From Geminocystis sp. M7585_C2015_104 (lineage in GTDB: Bacteria; Cyanobacteriota; Cyanobacteriia; Cyanobacteriales; Cyanobacteriaceae): a stretch of DNA of 49,155 nucleotides. The notes under the pieces were generated by a model that did no database searches, was not told where the DNA came from, and worked only from the letters and a program-made list of their open reading frames with translations. Positions 26,075-35,411 of this stretch are shown one piece after another. Position numbers and translations under genes: made by a program. The stretch is from the NCBI GenBank assembly GCA_015295805.1, contig DVEF01000006.1, positions 1 to 49,155 of the forward strand. The letters are read 5' to 3'. Every line of letters begins with the position of its first letter. The first letter of the stretch is position 1.

Positions 26075-26557
26075 ATGAAGGAAACAATACTAATAAAAAA
26101 AACAGGGGAACTTTTAATAGATGCTGGTATTGTTAATAGTAACCAAGTTCTGGTGGCCCTTTGGGAACAAAAAAACTACCCCGAATTGCGCATAGGGGAG
26201 ATTCTGGCGTACCATGGTTGGATTACTCAAAAAACCGCTGATTTCTTTGGAGAAAAAATAAAAGGGTATTTGTCTAGTTGTCTGCCTGGTAAAACCCTTG
26301 AAGAATACCTCCTAGAAGCGGGTATCCTCCACGAAAACCAAATAGAGGAAATTAGGGACGAAAAAACCACAAATACCTCTAATTTCGCCACTGTTGCTCT
26401 AGAAAAAGGATATATAAAACCTAAGACTATAGACTTTTTTAAAAAATATTTAAATGCTCTAGAATACCCAGATTTGAAGCCAGATTCTCCAAAAGTTATT
26501 CATAACCACGAAAACAGTAGCATAGAAGAAATTGAACTCACATGGCTTGATTGTTAG
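26075..26557 (+). CDS. Small protein with two MshEN/GspE-N-like repeats
   Basis: A 160-residue soluble protein with an internal duplication. Repeat 1 (about 12-60) reads 'LLIDAGIVNSNQV' then 'GEILAYHGWITQKTADFF'. Repeat 2 (about 76-131) reads 'YLLEAGILHENQI' then 'VALEKGYIKPKTIDFF'. This pattern is like the N-terminal domain of GspE/PilB ATPases, which in MshE binds c-di-GMP, and the N-terminus of the PilB-like protein at 36867 has a similar 'LIQSGYIDKESLKRAL'. The ATPase domain is absent. A stand-alone regulatory or adaptor function is an inference. The ATG has no strong ribosome binding site. Confidence 0.75.
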   Translation: MKETILIKKTGELLIDAGIVNSNQVLVALWEQKNYPELRIGEILAYHGWITQKTADFFGEKIKGYLSSCLPGKTLEEYLLEAGILHENQIEEIRDEKTTNTSNFATVALEKGYIKPKTIDFFKKYLNALEYPDLKPDSPKVIHNHENSSIEEIELTWLDC

Positions 26558-26617
26558 AAGCAGCCAGAGCAAAAAAACTATATAACAAGAAATCCAGAAA
26601 TAAAGGGGGCTCAGACA

Positions 26618-26647
26618 CTAGACTAAATACAAACACAATAAGTCTAG
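26618..26647. repeat. Inverted repeat between convergent genes
   Basis: CTAGACT (26618-26624) and AGTCTAG (26641-26647) flank a 16-nt A-rich loop, between the stop of the MshEN-like gene and the stop of dapL. There is no T-tract, so it is at best a weak bidirectional terminator. Confidence 0.35.
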
Positions 26648-26664
26648 CCTAGCCCCTCGTGAGG

Positions 26665-27903
26665 TCAGTTGAAGTTAAAAGTGGAAGTAATGCGATTCAT
26701 AGCCTCTATGACATTTTCCCGGCTGTTGAAGGCACTAAGACGCAAATAACCCTCGCCGGCGGCACCAAATCCAGCACCGGGAGTGCCCACCACATGTACA
26801 CTATGTAGTAGTTTGTCAAAAAACTCCCAACTAGATAAACCTTCTGGCGTTTTCACCCACACATAGGGGGCATTCACCCCACCATAAACCTTCAAGCCTG
26901 CCCTTGTCAACTCCTCCCTGATAATGCGGGCGTTTTCCATGTAGAATTTTACCAGTGCTGCCACTTGTGCCTTCCCCTCATCCGTGTAAACTGCCTCCGC
27001 ACCCCTTTGCACAATATAAGACACCCCGTTGAATTTCGTAGACTGACGACGATGCCACAACTGCCATAGGTCCACCTGTTGGCCATCTCTAGTTTTCCCC
27101 TTCAGAGTTTTTGGTACTACAGTGAAAGCACAACGAGTCCCAGTAAAGCCGGCATTTTTGGAAAAAGAGCGAAATTCTATGGCACAATCCTTTGCTCCCG
27201 GTATTTCATAGATAGAATGGGGGATGCTAGGATCTGTGATAAACGCTTCATAGGCAGCGTCAAAAAGGATGATGGCATCGTTATCCCTAGCATAGTCCAC
27301 CCAAGCCTGTAAATGCTCCTTAGTTGCCGTTGCACCGGTGGGGTTATTAGGGAAACACAGATAGATCAAGTCTACCTTCTCCTTTGGTATTGCTGCCGTA
27401 AAGTTATTTTCTGCTGTTATAGGTAAATATACCAACCCCTCATATTCGCCTTTTTCGTTGGCCTCTCCTGTATGTCCAGCCATTACATTAGTATCTACAT
27501 ATACAGGATAAACGGGGTCTGTTACAGCAATCCTGTTATCATCCCCAAAGATGTCCAAAATATTGCCCGTATCACACTTTGAGCCATCTGAGACGAATAT
27601 TTCATCGGCAGATATATCACAACCTCGACTTTGATAGTCGTGTATAGCGATTTTCTCCCTTAACCAAGGATACCCTTGTTCTGGCCCATATCCTCTAAAG
27701 GTTTGGCGCACACCCATTTCCTCCACTGCCAATTTCATTGCCCTTATGCAGGCTTCCGGTAGTGGCTCTGTCACATCTCCTATACCCAGTCTAATTATTT
27801 TTGCTGTGGGGTTAGCCTGGGCAAAGGCATTCACCCTCCTTGCTATTTCCGGAAACAGATACCCCGCCTTCAATTTCAAATAATTCTCGTTTATCCTTGC
27901 CAT
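26665..27903 (-). CDS. dapL: LL-diaminopimelate aminotransferase
   Basis: Converts tetrahydrodipicolinate directly to LL-diaminopimelate, the one-step route of plants, cyanobacteria and Chlamydia to lysine and peptidoglycan cross-links. A fold-type I PLP enzyme of 412 residues; the PLP lysine is in '[12 protein letters not shown]', and 'FPNNPTGA' and '[12 protein letters not shown]' are family signatures. The ATG at 27903 ([20 protein letters not shown]) matches the family start. The frame is open 18 codons further, which I reject. Confidence 0.95.
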   Translation of the reverse strand: MARINENYLKLKAGYLFPEIARRVNAFAQANPTAKIIRLGIGDVTEPLPEACIRAMKLAVEEMGVRQTFRGYGPEQGYPWLREKIAIHDYQSRGCDISADEIFVSDGSKCDTGNILDIFGDDNRIAVTDPVYPVYVDTNVMAGHTGEANEKGEYEGLVYLPITAENNFTAAIPKEKVDLIYLCFPNNPTGATATKEHLQAWVDYARDNDAIILFDAAYEAFITDPSIPHSIYEIPGAKDCAIEFRSFSKNAGFTGTRCAFTVVPKTLKGKTRDGQQVDLWQLWHRRQSTKFNGVSYIVQRGAEAVYTDEGKAQVAALVKFYMENARIIREELTRAGLKVYGGVNAPYVWVKTPEGLSSWEFFDKLLHSVHVVGTPGAGFGAAGEGYLRLSAFNSRENVIEAMNRITSTFNFN

Positions 27904-27960
27904 TACTTCTTTTCTCTTGCTCCCTTTTCGTCCTATAACACCATACCACAGAAACACACT

Positions 27961-28167
27961 CTACGGTATAAAAACAAGCCCTATCCACATTCCCTCCGGG
28001 CGCGGGGAGTCTTCTGCCCTTTCCATGACAAATATACTGCCTTCCCACTTGGTGCACCACCCACCGTTTACCTTTCCATCCTGCCACTGGACAATCGGAA
28101 ATGTGCAAGGGACTACGTTTCCCCCTGGTGTCGTACTGGCCAGTGTTGATAAGATTCCAACTGCCAC
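27961..28167 (-). CDS. Possible small protein upstream of dapL
   Basis: A 68-codon frame from a GTG at 28167, in dapL orientation and ending 57 bp before it. The sequence after residue 15 has a folded look ('VVPCTFPIVQWQDGK', 'GGWCTKWEGSIFVME', 'MWIGLVFIP') with two cysteines and several Trp/Gly turns. No ribosome binding site is obvious and no family is recognised. It could equally be a remnant or chance frame. Confidence 0.25.
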   Translation of the reverse strand: MAVGILSTLASTTPGGNVVPCTFPIVQWQDGKVNGGWCTKWEGSIFVMERAEDSPRPEGMWIGLVFIP

Positions 28168-28283
28168 CCACCAACCCTATTGCCTTTCTTCTCCCCATTC
28201 TAGCCTCCCCATTATCTCCAACTTTCTTGTGGTTCAGTTTTCTCCTATACCCCTAGTCTCCCCTCATGTTATCCCATTTTCCC

Positions 28284-28311
28284 TTGACACTGGGTTTTTT
28301 TCTGCTATGAT
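28284..28311 (+). promoter_or_regulatory. Sigma70-type promoter upstream of the ABC ATPase
   Basis: A perfect TTGACA (28284-28289) and TATGAT (28306-28311) are separated by 16 nt. The predicted 5' leader is about 175 nt before the ATG at 28494, is purine-rich in its second half, and has no obvious small gene. Confidence 0.65.
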
Positions 28312-28493
28312 AGTTAGTGTGGGCGGCAGGTAGAGAGACTGTCAAAACACTTGGGCTGAAAATTTAACAAATAAGAATTAATTTCAAAAAGATGGGGGGA
28401 AGAATGGAAGGGGGGGAAAGAAAAATGGAATACAAAAACAGAAATTGGATATGATGGGCTAGGAAAGAAAGGAGAAAGGGAGAGAGAGAAAAA

Positions 28494-29282
28494 ATGTTGG
28501 AAAAAAGAGAAAAAGAAGAGGAGTTAATACTGCAGGCAATAAACGTATCAAAGAGTTTTGGGAGTTTAAAGGCAGTAGACAGGGCAAGAATAGAAGTAAA
28601 AAAGGGGAGCATAACGGGGTTAATAGGGCCAAATGGGGCGGGAAAAAGTACTTTTTTTAATCTACTGTCCAACTTTATAATGCCAGATGAAGGAATAGTG
28701 TTATTTGAGGGGAAAGCAATCCAACATCTGCCACCCCATAAAATAGCCCAACTAGGGATGGTAAGGACTTTTCAAGTAGCAAGGGCCCTGTCGCGTTTGA
28801 CAGTGTTGGAAAATATGTTATTAGGAAGAAAAGGACAAGTGGGGGAGAGTCTGATTTCTGTTTTCCTAAAAGGGGGGAAAATTAGACAACAAGAAAGGGA
28901 AAATAAAGAAAAGGCAATGGCAATTCTAGAATCAGTGGGTTTGGCAGAAAAAGCCCATGACTACGCGGGGGCATTATCGGGAGGACAAAGAAAATTATTA
29001 GAAATGGCCAGGGCACTAATGACAGAGCCTAAATTAATTTTACTAGATGAACCAGCAGCCGGGGTGAATCCAACCCTCATCAATCAGATTTGCGAACATA
29101 TAATTCGTTGGAATAAACAGGGAATATCCTTTCTGATCATAGAGCACAACATGGACGTGATCATGTCCCTATGTAGTCATGTATGGGTATTGGCAGAGGG
29201 GAAGAATTTAGCAGATGGGACTCCTTCTCAAATACAGGGCAATGAGAAGGTGTTAGAGGCTTATCTAGGAGAATCTTATTAA
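28494..29282 (+). CDS. livG: ABC transporter ATP-binding protein, LivG/NatA type
   Basis: A 262-residue ATPase with Walker A 'GLIGPNGAGKSTFFNLL', signature LSGGQRKLLEMARAL, Walker B 'LILLDEPAAGVNP' and H-loop 'IIEHNMDVIM'. The long insert after the Q-loop ('GMVRTFQVARALSRLTVLEN' onward) is characteristic of branched-chain or neutral amino acid uptake ATPases (LivG; cyanobacterial NatA). Permease, binding protein and the second ATPase (LivF) are not adjacent; in cyanobacteria the Nat genes are often scattered. LptB is similar but has a different region around the insert. A terminator hairpin begins at the stop codon. Confidence 0.8.
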   Translation: MLEKREKEEELILQAINVSKSFGSLKAVDRARIEVKKGSITGLIGPNGAGKSTFFNLLSNFIMPDEGIVLFEGKAIQHLPPHKIAQLGMVRTFQVARALSRLTVLENMLLGRKGQVGESLISVFLKGGKIRQQERENKEKAMAILESVGLAEKAHDYAGALSGGQRKLLEMARALMTEPKLILLDEPAAGVNPTLINQICEHIIRWNKQGISFLIIEHNMDVIMSLCSHVWVLAEGKNLADGTPSQIQGNEKVLEAYLGESY

Positions 29283-29305
29283 AAAACCCACTTCCCCGGT
29301 TTTTT
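29281..29305 (+). terminator. Rho-independent terminator of the ABC ATPase gene
   Basis: AAAAAACC (29281-29288) pairs with GGTTTTTT (29298-29305) around a 9-nt C-rich loop; the 3' arm is itself the T-tract. It overlaps the last base pairs of the stop codon. Confidence 0.6.
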
Positions 29306-29373
29306 CCCTTAACTCTGTAAATGAAGAACCAGTAGAATATACTAGGAAAAAACTAGTCCATGGAGAGGAGAAT

Positions 29374-29769
29374 ATGAGCGAAAACAACAACAATCAAGAG
29401 AAGAAAACCACTGCAACAACCGAATCCCCAGTCACAGCCACCAATAACCCAGCCTCCCCCAACCCCACCCCAGCTGCCTCTGGTAGCGTATTAATGTATG
29501 CGGGCGGCGAAAAATCCACCCTATTGCCGTCAAACCGTCCAATTTCCCCATGCAGCCTTCAAATTGTAAAAACTTACTCCTCTGTGGGTAGTATCAGACC
29601 AGTGGTTAAAAGTGGTCTTAAAATAAAAAACATGATCACAGTATCGGGAAATCGTCCTATAGTGGCCAGTGGTTTAAAAATCAGTCAAGAATACAAAATC
29701 ATGGGTAATCGCCCAGTTGCCTCCAATCAAATTGACGATCCTGTATTACTAATGGGTTATCTAGATTAA
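29374..29769 (+). CDS. G-x-R-P repeat protein, 131 aa, unknown function
   Basis: The first ~40 residues are a disordered Asn/Thr/Pro/Ala-rich tail. The rest has four degenerate repeats of about 20 residues centred on an (N/I)RP(I/V) turn: 'LPSNRPISPCSLQIV', 'GSIRPVVKSGLKIK', 'SGNRPIVASGLKIS' and 'MGNRPVASNQ'. The alternating pattern suggests stacked beta strands. There is no signal peptide or membrane segment. GGAGAGGAG lies about 5 nt before the ATG, a strong ribosome binding site. It has its own space between livG's terminator and rpiA. I do not know the function. Confidence 0.75.
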   Translation: MSENNNNQEKKTTATTESPVTATNNPASPNPTPAASGSVLMYAGGEKSTLLPSNRPISPCSLQIVKTYSSVGSIRPVVKSGLKIKNMITVSGNRPIVASGLKISQEYKIMGNRPVASNQIDDPVLLMGYLD

Positions 29770-29780
29770 CACCATAAACT

Positions 29781-29801
29781 AAAATGGCCCCCATGAGGGG
29801 C
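29781..29801 (-). terminator. Probable terminator of rpiA
   Basis: On the minus strand GCCCC and GGGGC arms (29801-29797 and 29791-29787, loop TCAT plus one base) are followed by a T-rich run (CATTTTAGTTT). It lies about 30 bp after the rpiA stop. Confidence 0.4.
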
Positions 29802-29832
29802 TCATGAGAACATTATAACTGCACCAGTATAC

Positions 29833-30540
29833 TTAGGAAATTTCTCTTACCACTGGTTTGCCGTCTACAATCTCGCCCACCAAAATCACATCGGCTAGCC
29901 CTACAAACAAACCATTCTCTACAACCCCTGGTATATTATTGATAGTTTTTTCTAACTCAGCCGGCTCGTCAATAGAGTCAAACTTTACGTCTATCACTAG
30001 ATTACCTTGATCCGTCACCACCGGGCCTGCCTTTTTCACTCCCATCCTCAACTCTGGCTTTCCCCCCAGTTTTTCTAACTGTCTCATCACCGGGGTTACA
30101 GCCATGGGTATCACCTCCACGGGTAGGGCAAAGGTGGTGCCCAATTTTTCCACTAGTTTACTACTATCTACTACAACTATAAATAAGTCGGCCAGACTAT
30201 CTACCACTTTCTCCCGAGTGTGGGCAGCCCCTCCCCCTTTGATAAGATTTTTATGGGGGTCTACCTCATCAGCACCATCTATGGCAATATCAATATGGTC
30301 TACCATGTCCAAAGTAGTTAGAGGGATGCCATACTTTCTCGCCAACACCTCCGCCTGATAGGATGTTGGTATTCCCACCACATTGCTGATTTCACCCTTT
30401 GTCAACCTCTTGCCAATATACTCAATGGCATAAGCAGTAGTAGAACCTGTCCCTAGTCCTACTATACAATTGGATTGTACCCTTTGCGCCGCTGCCTTTC
30501 CCACCTCTTGCTTCATTAATTCTACAGGGGCTTGATTCAT
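29833..30540 (-). CDS. rpiA: Ribose-5-phosphate isomerase A
   Basis: Interconverts ribose-5-phosphate and ribulose-5-phosphate, required for the Calvin-Benson and pentose phosphate cycles. The 235-residue protein has the substrate loop 'GLGTGSTT', 'DGADEVD' and '[11 protein letters not shown]', the RpiA catalytic signatures. The ATG at 30540 is chosen because GGAGG lies 5 nt upstream; the frame is open to 30606, but those residues do not fit the family. Confidence 0.95.
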   Translation of the reverse strand: MNQAPVELMKQEVGKAAAQRVQSNCIVGLGTGSTTAYAIEYIGKRLTKGEISNVVGIPTSYQAEVLARKYGIPLTTLDMVDHIDIAIDGADEVDPHKNLIKGGGAAHTREKVVDSLADLFIVVVDSSKLVEKLGTTFALPVEVIPMAVTPVMRQLEKLGGKPELRMGVKKAGPVVTDQGNLVIDVKFDSIDEPAELEKTINNIPGVVENGLFVGLADVILVGEIVDGKPVVREIS

Positions 30541-30687
30541 AATTTCCTCCATATTTCTAACTCCAACGTGTCTCCCTATTATCTTGGATTTATGAACATT
30601 CCACAATTACTGCCTATAGCCTTTATAGTGGTTTAGGTAGAATCCATTGGTGACTACTAGAAGCCTCTATCACACACGCCAACAGAC

Positions 30688-33184
30688 ATGAGTAGGGATT
30701 TTGATTGGGATAGGGTAGAATTGGCCCTCAAAATAGAAGAAGAGTCTGGTTATCAAAACCTGAAGGGCAATCAATATCAATTCCATGAATTTTTATGTCT
30801 CACCTTTGGACAAACCCCACCAATATCAGTGTCTGCCTCTACCCTCCTACTCAGGCTTCGTTGGCTGGATACTGCCAAAAAATTTGCCCGTTATCCTCAG
30901 TTAACCATTCCTGAAAGAAGGCATTTAATTGCCCAAACTCGCGCTTTGATTGCCTCGGTAAAACAAGTACAACAAAATCAGTCCCCACCTTCTCCTCCCA
31001 AAGACATTTTCACACAAAAAAACTTCCCCTCCCTGCAGATAAAAAAACCACCCATATTTTTCAACTCTTCCACTATATCTTCTCTTAGATTAGACGACCC
31101 AGTTGGGGTTTTAAAAGGCGTTTCTGTCAAATACCAACACTTACTCGCCAAATTGGGCCTAGAAACAGTGCGGGATTTGCTTTTTTATTATCCTAGGGCT
31201 CATATTGACTATGCCCGTCAAGTCAATATAAAAGACTTGCAGGCTGGTGAAACCGTTACAGTGGTTGGTAGAGTTAGAAAATGTGAGTGTTTTTCCAGTC
31301 CTAAAAATAAAAAACTAACCATCTTCAACCTGGTTTTAAGAGACTCCACAGGGGAAGTTAAAATTACCCGCTTCTATGCCGGTGTTTATTATAGTCACAG
31401 AGGCTGGCAAGAGAAGATGAAAAGGATGTATCCCCAAAATGCCATCGTTGCCGCCTCCGGATTAGTCAAAAAAACCCCCTATGGCACCACCCTAGACAAT
31501 CCCGAATTTGAAGTCCTCGACAGTGACGGCAATACTATCAATTCCCTAAAGATAGGGCGTCTTGTACCCGTTTATCCCCTCACTGAGGGCCTTCCCTCCG
31601 ACTTCATCAGGAAAACCATAATGGAGGCCATGAAGGCTATTCCCCTTCTTGAGGATCCACTGCCCCATTGTATCAAAAAAGAGTACAATCTAATGGACCT
31701 ACAAGCTGCCATTGCCCAGATTCACTACCCCCAAAACCAAGAAGAATTGGCCCAGGCTAGGAGAAGACTGGTTTTTGACGAGTTTTTTTACCTGCAATTA
31801 GGCTTCCTTAAAAGAAGACAAGAACAAAAACAAAATCAAACCGCTACCCCTTTTTCTGCTAGTGGGCGTTTAATAGAAAGACTACAAGAAATTCTGCCTT
31901 TTTCCCTCACAAATGCCCAAAAAAGGGTCATAGAAGCAATTAAAAACGATTTACAGTCCTCCACTCCCATGAATCGTCTCCTCCAAGGGGATGTAGGATC
32001 CGGGAAAACAATTGTAGCTGTATTTGCCATTTTGATGGGAATCCAGTCAGGATACCAAGCAGCCTTGATGGCGCCCACAGAGGTATTAGCGGAGCAGCAT
32101 TATCGTAAAATAGTACAGTGGTTCAACCAGCTTCATCTGCCAGTAGAGTTGCTAACGGGTGCGACAAAACCCTCTAAACGTAAACAAATATATGCACAAC
32201 TAGAAAGTGGCGAATTACCCCTAGTAATTGGTACTCATGCCCTAATTCAGGATAATGTTAAATTTCGCAATCTAGGCTTAGTAGTTATTGACGAACAACA
32301 CCGCTTTGGGGTACAACAGAGGGCCAAATTGCTGTCAAAGGGAAAGGCTCCACACGTTTTAAGTATGACAGCAACACCCATCCCCCGCACCCTCGCCCTA
32401 ACCCTCCATGGAGACTTAGATGTCAGTCAGATAGACGAATTGCCCCCTGGCAGACAACCCATAACTACCAAAGTCTTGACGGGAAAACAGCGTTTACAAG
32501 CCTATGAGTTAATAAAAAGAGAAGTAGCTAATGGCAGACAGGCATATATTATCCTTCCCTTGATAGAAGAGTCGGAGAAACTAGAAGTAAAAGCCGCCAC
32601 TAGGGAATATGAAAGACTAAGCCAAAAAGTCTTCCCTGACTTCCGGGTGGGATTACTCCACGGCAGAATGACATCCCAAGAAAAAGAAGCCTCCCTCAAT
32701 GCCTTTCGCAATAACGAAACCCAGATAATTGTCTCCACCACCGTCGTCGAGGTGGGAGTGGATGTTCCCAACGCTACAGTGATGTTAATAGAGAATGCCG
32801 AAAGATTTGGCCTCTCACAACTACACCAACTAAGAGGGAGAGTCGGCAGGCAAACACAAATCCTATTGTTTCCTAGTTACCAACAGTAAAACCCCCGAAA
32901 CTGTCCAACGGTTAAACATTTTAGAGCAGTCCCAAGATGGTTTTTTCATTGCCGAAATGGATTTAAGACTAAGGGGGCCCGGAGAAGTATTGGGAAATCG
33001 CCAATCGGGATTGCCCGACTTTGCCCTCGCAAGTCTAGCAACAGACCAGGATGTTCTTATGATGGCACGAAATGCCGCCGAAAAGCTAGTCACCCAATGG
33101 GCTAACAACAATCCCGAAAACTGGCGGTGGGAGAGGGAATTGGCCAGACGTCATCAAAAACTGATGGGGGGAATTTTAACCTAA
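30688..33184 (+). pseudogene. recG: recG, ATP-dependent DNA helicase, split by a frameshift
   Basis: RecG remodels stalled forks and branch-migrates Holliday junctions. The first frame (30688-32889) encodes the wedge/OB domain, Walker A 'GDVGSGKT', 'VIDEQHRFGVQQ' (DEQH box), 'MTATPIPRTL' and 'LRGRVGR'. Just after that motif VI the frame breaks: the expected GRG-KH reads as GR-QT and stops 13 codons later. The other frame continues the family sequence ('KHKSYCFLVTNSKTPETV', 'RLRGPGEVLGNRQSGLPDF') to 33184. Joining them requires two extra bases at 32850/32851; the whole would be 832 residues, normal for cyanobacteria. The GGCAGGCAAAC site looks like a lost GG from a G-run. Sequencing error, real mutation and recoding are all possible; ends and length are otherwise intact. 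Its stop lies 8 bp from the clpP stop. Confidence 0.9.
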
Positions 33185-33192
33185 GACAATCC

Positions 33193-33786
33193 CTAACTTT
33201 TTTGTTGTTTTGGTGTCCTTGTAATTACCACATCAATTAAACCGTACTCCTTGGCTTCCTCGGCAGACATAAAGAAATCCCTTTCCGTATCCTCCTCTAT
33301 TTTCTCCAAGGGCTGACCAGTGTGTGCTGCCAAATAGTGATTAAGCTGTTTTTTTAGATACAGAATCTCCTTGGCCTGGATTTCAATATCCGCCGCCTGT
33401 CCTCTTGCGCCCCCTAGGGGTTGGTGAATCATGATGCGGGCATTGGGCAGACTCATTCTTTTTCCCTTCGCCCCTGCACTCAGTAGGAATGCCCCCATGC
33501 TAGCGGCCAGACCTACACATATAGTACAAACATCTGGTTTAATTTGATTCATGGTATCATATATGCCCAACCCCGCAGAAACTGACCCTCCGGGGGAGTT
33601 GATGTAAAGGTAAATATCCTTGTCCGGATCCTCTGCTTCTAATAGTAGCAGTTGGGCGACTATGGAATTTGCCAGTTCATCGGTAACCTCTTCCCCCAGA
33701 AATACTATCCTCTCCCGCAATAAACGGGAGTATATGTCAAAGGCGCGCTCCCCACGCCCCAAATTTTCAATTACAGTTGGTATCAT
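33193..33786 (-). CDS. clpP: ATP-dependent Clp protease proteolytic subunit
   Basis: Forms the tetradecameric proteolytic chamber fed by ClpC/ClpX. The 197-residue protein has the complete triad Ser96 ('[11 protein letters not shown]'), His121 ('MIHQPLGG') and Asp170 ('TERDFFM'), and the 'YINSPGGSV' turn. So it is a catalytic ClpP, not a ClpR. GAGGAAGAG precedes the start codon. Cyanobacteria have several clpP paralogues; the window does not tell which. No clpX is adjacent. Confidence 0.95.
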   Translation of the reverse strand: MIPTVIENLGRGERAFDIYSRLLRERIVFLGEEVTDELANSIVAQLLLLEAEDPDKDIYLYINSPGGSVSAGLGIYDTMNQIKPDVCTICVGLAASMGAFLLSAGAKGKRMSLPNARIMIHQPLGGARGQAADIEIQAKEILYLKKQLNHYLAAHTGQPLEKIEEDTERDFFMSAEEAKEYGLIDVVITRTPKQQKS

Positions 33787-33866
33787 TTAGTTTTTCTCTT
33801 CCTCTAATGGGATTTTTTTTGTTTGCTTAACCTCTATTTTAACTCATATTAATGAGAGCCCCCACC

Positions 33867-34181
33867 CTAATAATCCAACTCCAGACTTGCCACCACCACT
33901 GCTGTAAAGGCAAAAGCCAACACCAACGGGATGGGGCAATTCCACACCATACTACCAATTGTTCCCAAAACAGTGACCACCAAACTGGCCAGTAGCCACA
34001 TCTTCTCCTCTGGGGAGAAACCCTTTTCTGCCTTTATCTGCAGCAACACCTCCTTGGGTATTGGCAATGGCATTACTGCCTGTGGGGGAAAAGCCCAATA
34101 ATTCTTACGTTCTAAAAACCAATCTGTCCATCCGTTTTGTTCACACCACTCTTGTATCCATTCGTCGCAAAAATGCTTCAT
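33867..34181 (-). CDS. Small membrane protein, 104 aa, unknown function
   Basis: The start at 34181 is chosen for its GAGGGGAA ribosome binding site. The soluble N-terminal half is Trp-rich ('CDEWIQEWCEQNGWTDW', 'ERKNYWAFPPQAVMP'). Two hydrophobic helices follow ('LLASLVVTVLGTIGSMVW' and 'IPLVLAFAFTAVVVASLEL'), with a very short turn between them. This looks like a conserved cyanobacterial membrane protein of unknown role. It lies 80 bp upstream of clpP on the same strand and could be cotranscribed. Confidence 0.65.
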   Translation of the reverse strand: MKHFCDEWIQEWCEQNGWTDWFLERKNYWAFPPQAVMPLPIPKEVLLQIKAEKGFSPEEKMWLLASLVVTVLGTIGSMVWNCPIPLVLAFAFTAVVVASLELDY

Positions 34182-34726
34182 TTCCCCTCTTTTTTTTCTC
34201 TCTTTTCCCTCTTTCAATCCCTTGTCACCAGTCTATCAGAACTCCTCTATTTTCGTTCATTTTCTTTATCAAATTTAATATTCTCTTTTGAGTACTTATA
34301 CTTATTACCTTATACTTACTGGAAAGGAGAAACACAGAGGGGAAAAGGATACTTATCTGCCAATGGCAAACCTGTTTAAGACAAATAAGCTGTGCCAAAA
34401 TGCCAAATATTTCCCTGCCATAACCAGTTTTAAAATGTGCTTGGTACACCCAGTCTCTTTTTAGGAGTTTTCCTATTTTATAATCCAGTTAATAGTGGCC
34501 TCCCAAGACAGTTAATTATTACTCCCACCCCTGTAACAATTGTTGCCTGAAAGAATGGTTGTCGTTGGCAGGGTTTAAAAGGGTTCAAATTAGAATCAGC
34601 CTGTAGACTGCGTCGTTTTAGCCCGGTAGGATACTGAGGAAAATATAGTATAGAATAAAACCCATTGCAGAAAGGGGGTAGGATGTGGGGGGCTATTATT
34701 TATGTTATTATCAACGGTTTTCAGCC
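34182..34726. other. Intergenic, no gene recognised
   Basis: A 545-bp AT-rich stretch containing a CAACGG/CCGTTG hairpin (34712-34730) that overlaps the left end of the following transposon relic. A few short frames exist on both strands but none has good signals or a recognisable product. Confidence 0.5.
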
Positions 34727-35360
34727 GTTGGACTAACTGTTCTACTTCTACCTCCAGACTCATGGACTTTAACTTCTGTCTTATACACCTTCAAAGGTCT
34801 TATATGAGAACATTATCAAGTAGAGTGTTCTTTAACCCATGTAAGAAGGCCTAAAAGAGGTATAATTACAGTCTAACTACAAAGAACTATAAAGGCCGGT
34901 GAGGTTTTTTCAGCAGGTTTACGGGGAATATAACATAGCTATAGGCCTTCCTGATGGGACGGGGCCGCAGACTCAGGTTAATACTCAAAGGGTATGGTAT
35001 TTTGGAAAGATATAGGGTAAAGAAGAATACAGACAAATACAGGCCTGTTGATAATAAATCTTTAGCCCCCTTTACAGAGGATGCCAGTTCACAGAACTAT
35101 AGGAAGGCATTGTAAGATATCAGGCGAGCCAATGAGGATAAGAGGGCTATAGTGGTGAGAATTGCTAATTCCAGGCTTCAGGGGCGTCAAAAGGCTTAAA
35201 CGAGGGCAGAGGAACTTGGTATAGGGCCTACCACCAAAAAGTACCAACCCCAATTTGTGAGTCAGTAATGTTTACAGTAGGTTTACAGGTAGTCTGAGTT
35301 TTTGTAGAATGGCCTAAGGGCTTCCGTCTGCCAACTTTCTGCATGGGGTGTTGTTTTACA
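34727..35360 (+). mobile_element. IS630-family relic D
   Basis: Starts with the same GTTGGACTAACTGTTCTACT as relic A and stays recognisably parallel to it and to C2 for about 600 bp, including 'acaaatacaggcctgttgat', 'acagaggatgccagttcaca' and 'agggcagaggaacttgg'. All frames are interrupted. The 3' part matches the tail of C1 ('tttctgcatg(a/g)gg'). It stops just before the terminator of the downstream dehydrogenase, so it inserted in an intergenic spacer. Confidence 0.65.
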
Positions 35361-35367
35361 CCACAAG

Positions 35368-35390
35368 AAAAACCCCCCTTCCTGGGGGGG
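35368..35390 (-). terminator. Rho-independent terminator of the dehydrogenase gene
   Basis: On the minus strand a run of 6-7 C pairs with GGGGGG around a 5-nt loop and is followed by TTTTTCTT. It lies just 21 bp after the stop codon at 35412. Confidence 0.75.
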
Positions 35391-35411
35391 TGTTATAGGC
35401 CAATGATTGCG

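Noticed and set aside
34712-34730. CAACGG/CCGTTG hairpin as a terminator
   Set aside because: No T-tract on either strand, and the 3' arm overlaps the conserved left end of the IS630 relic.
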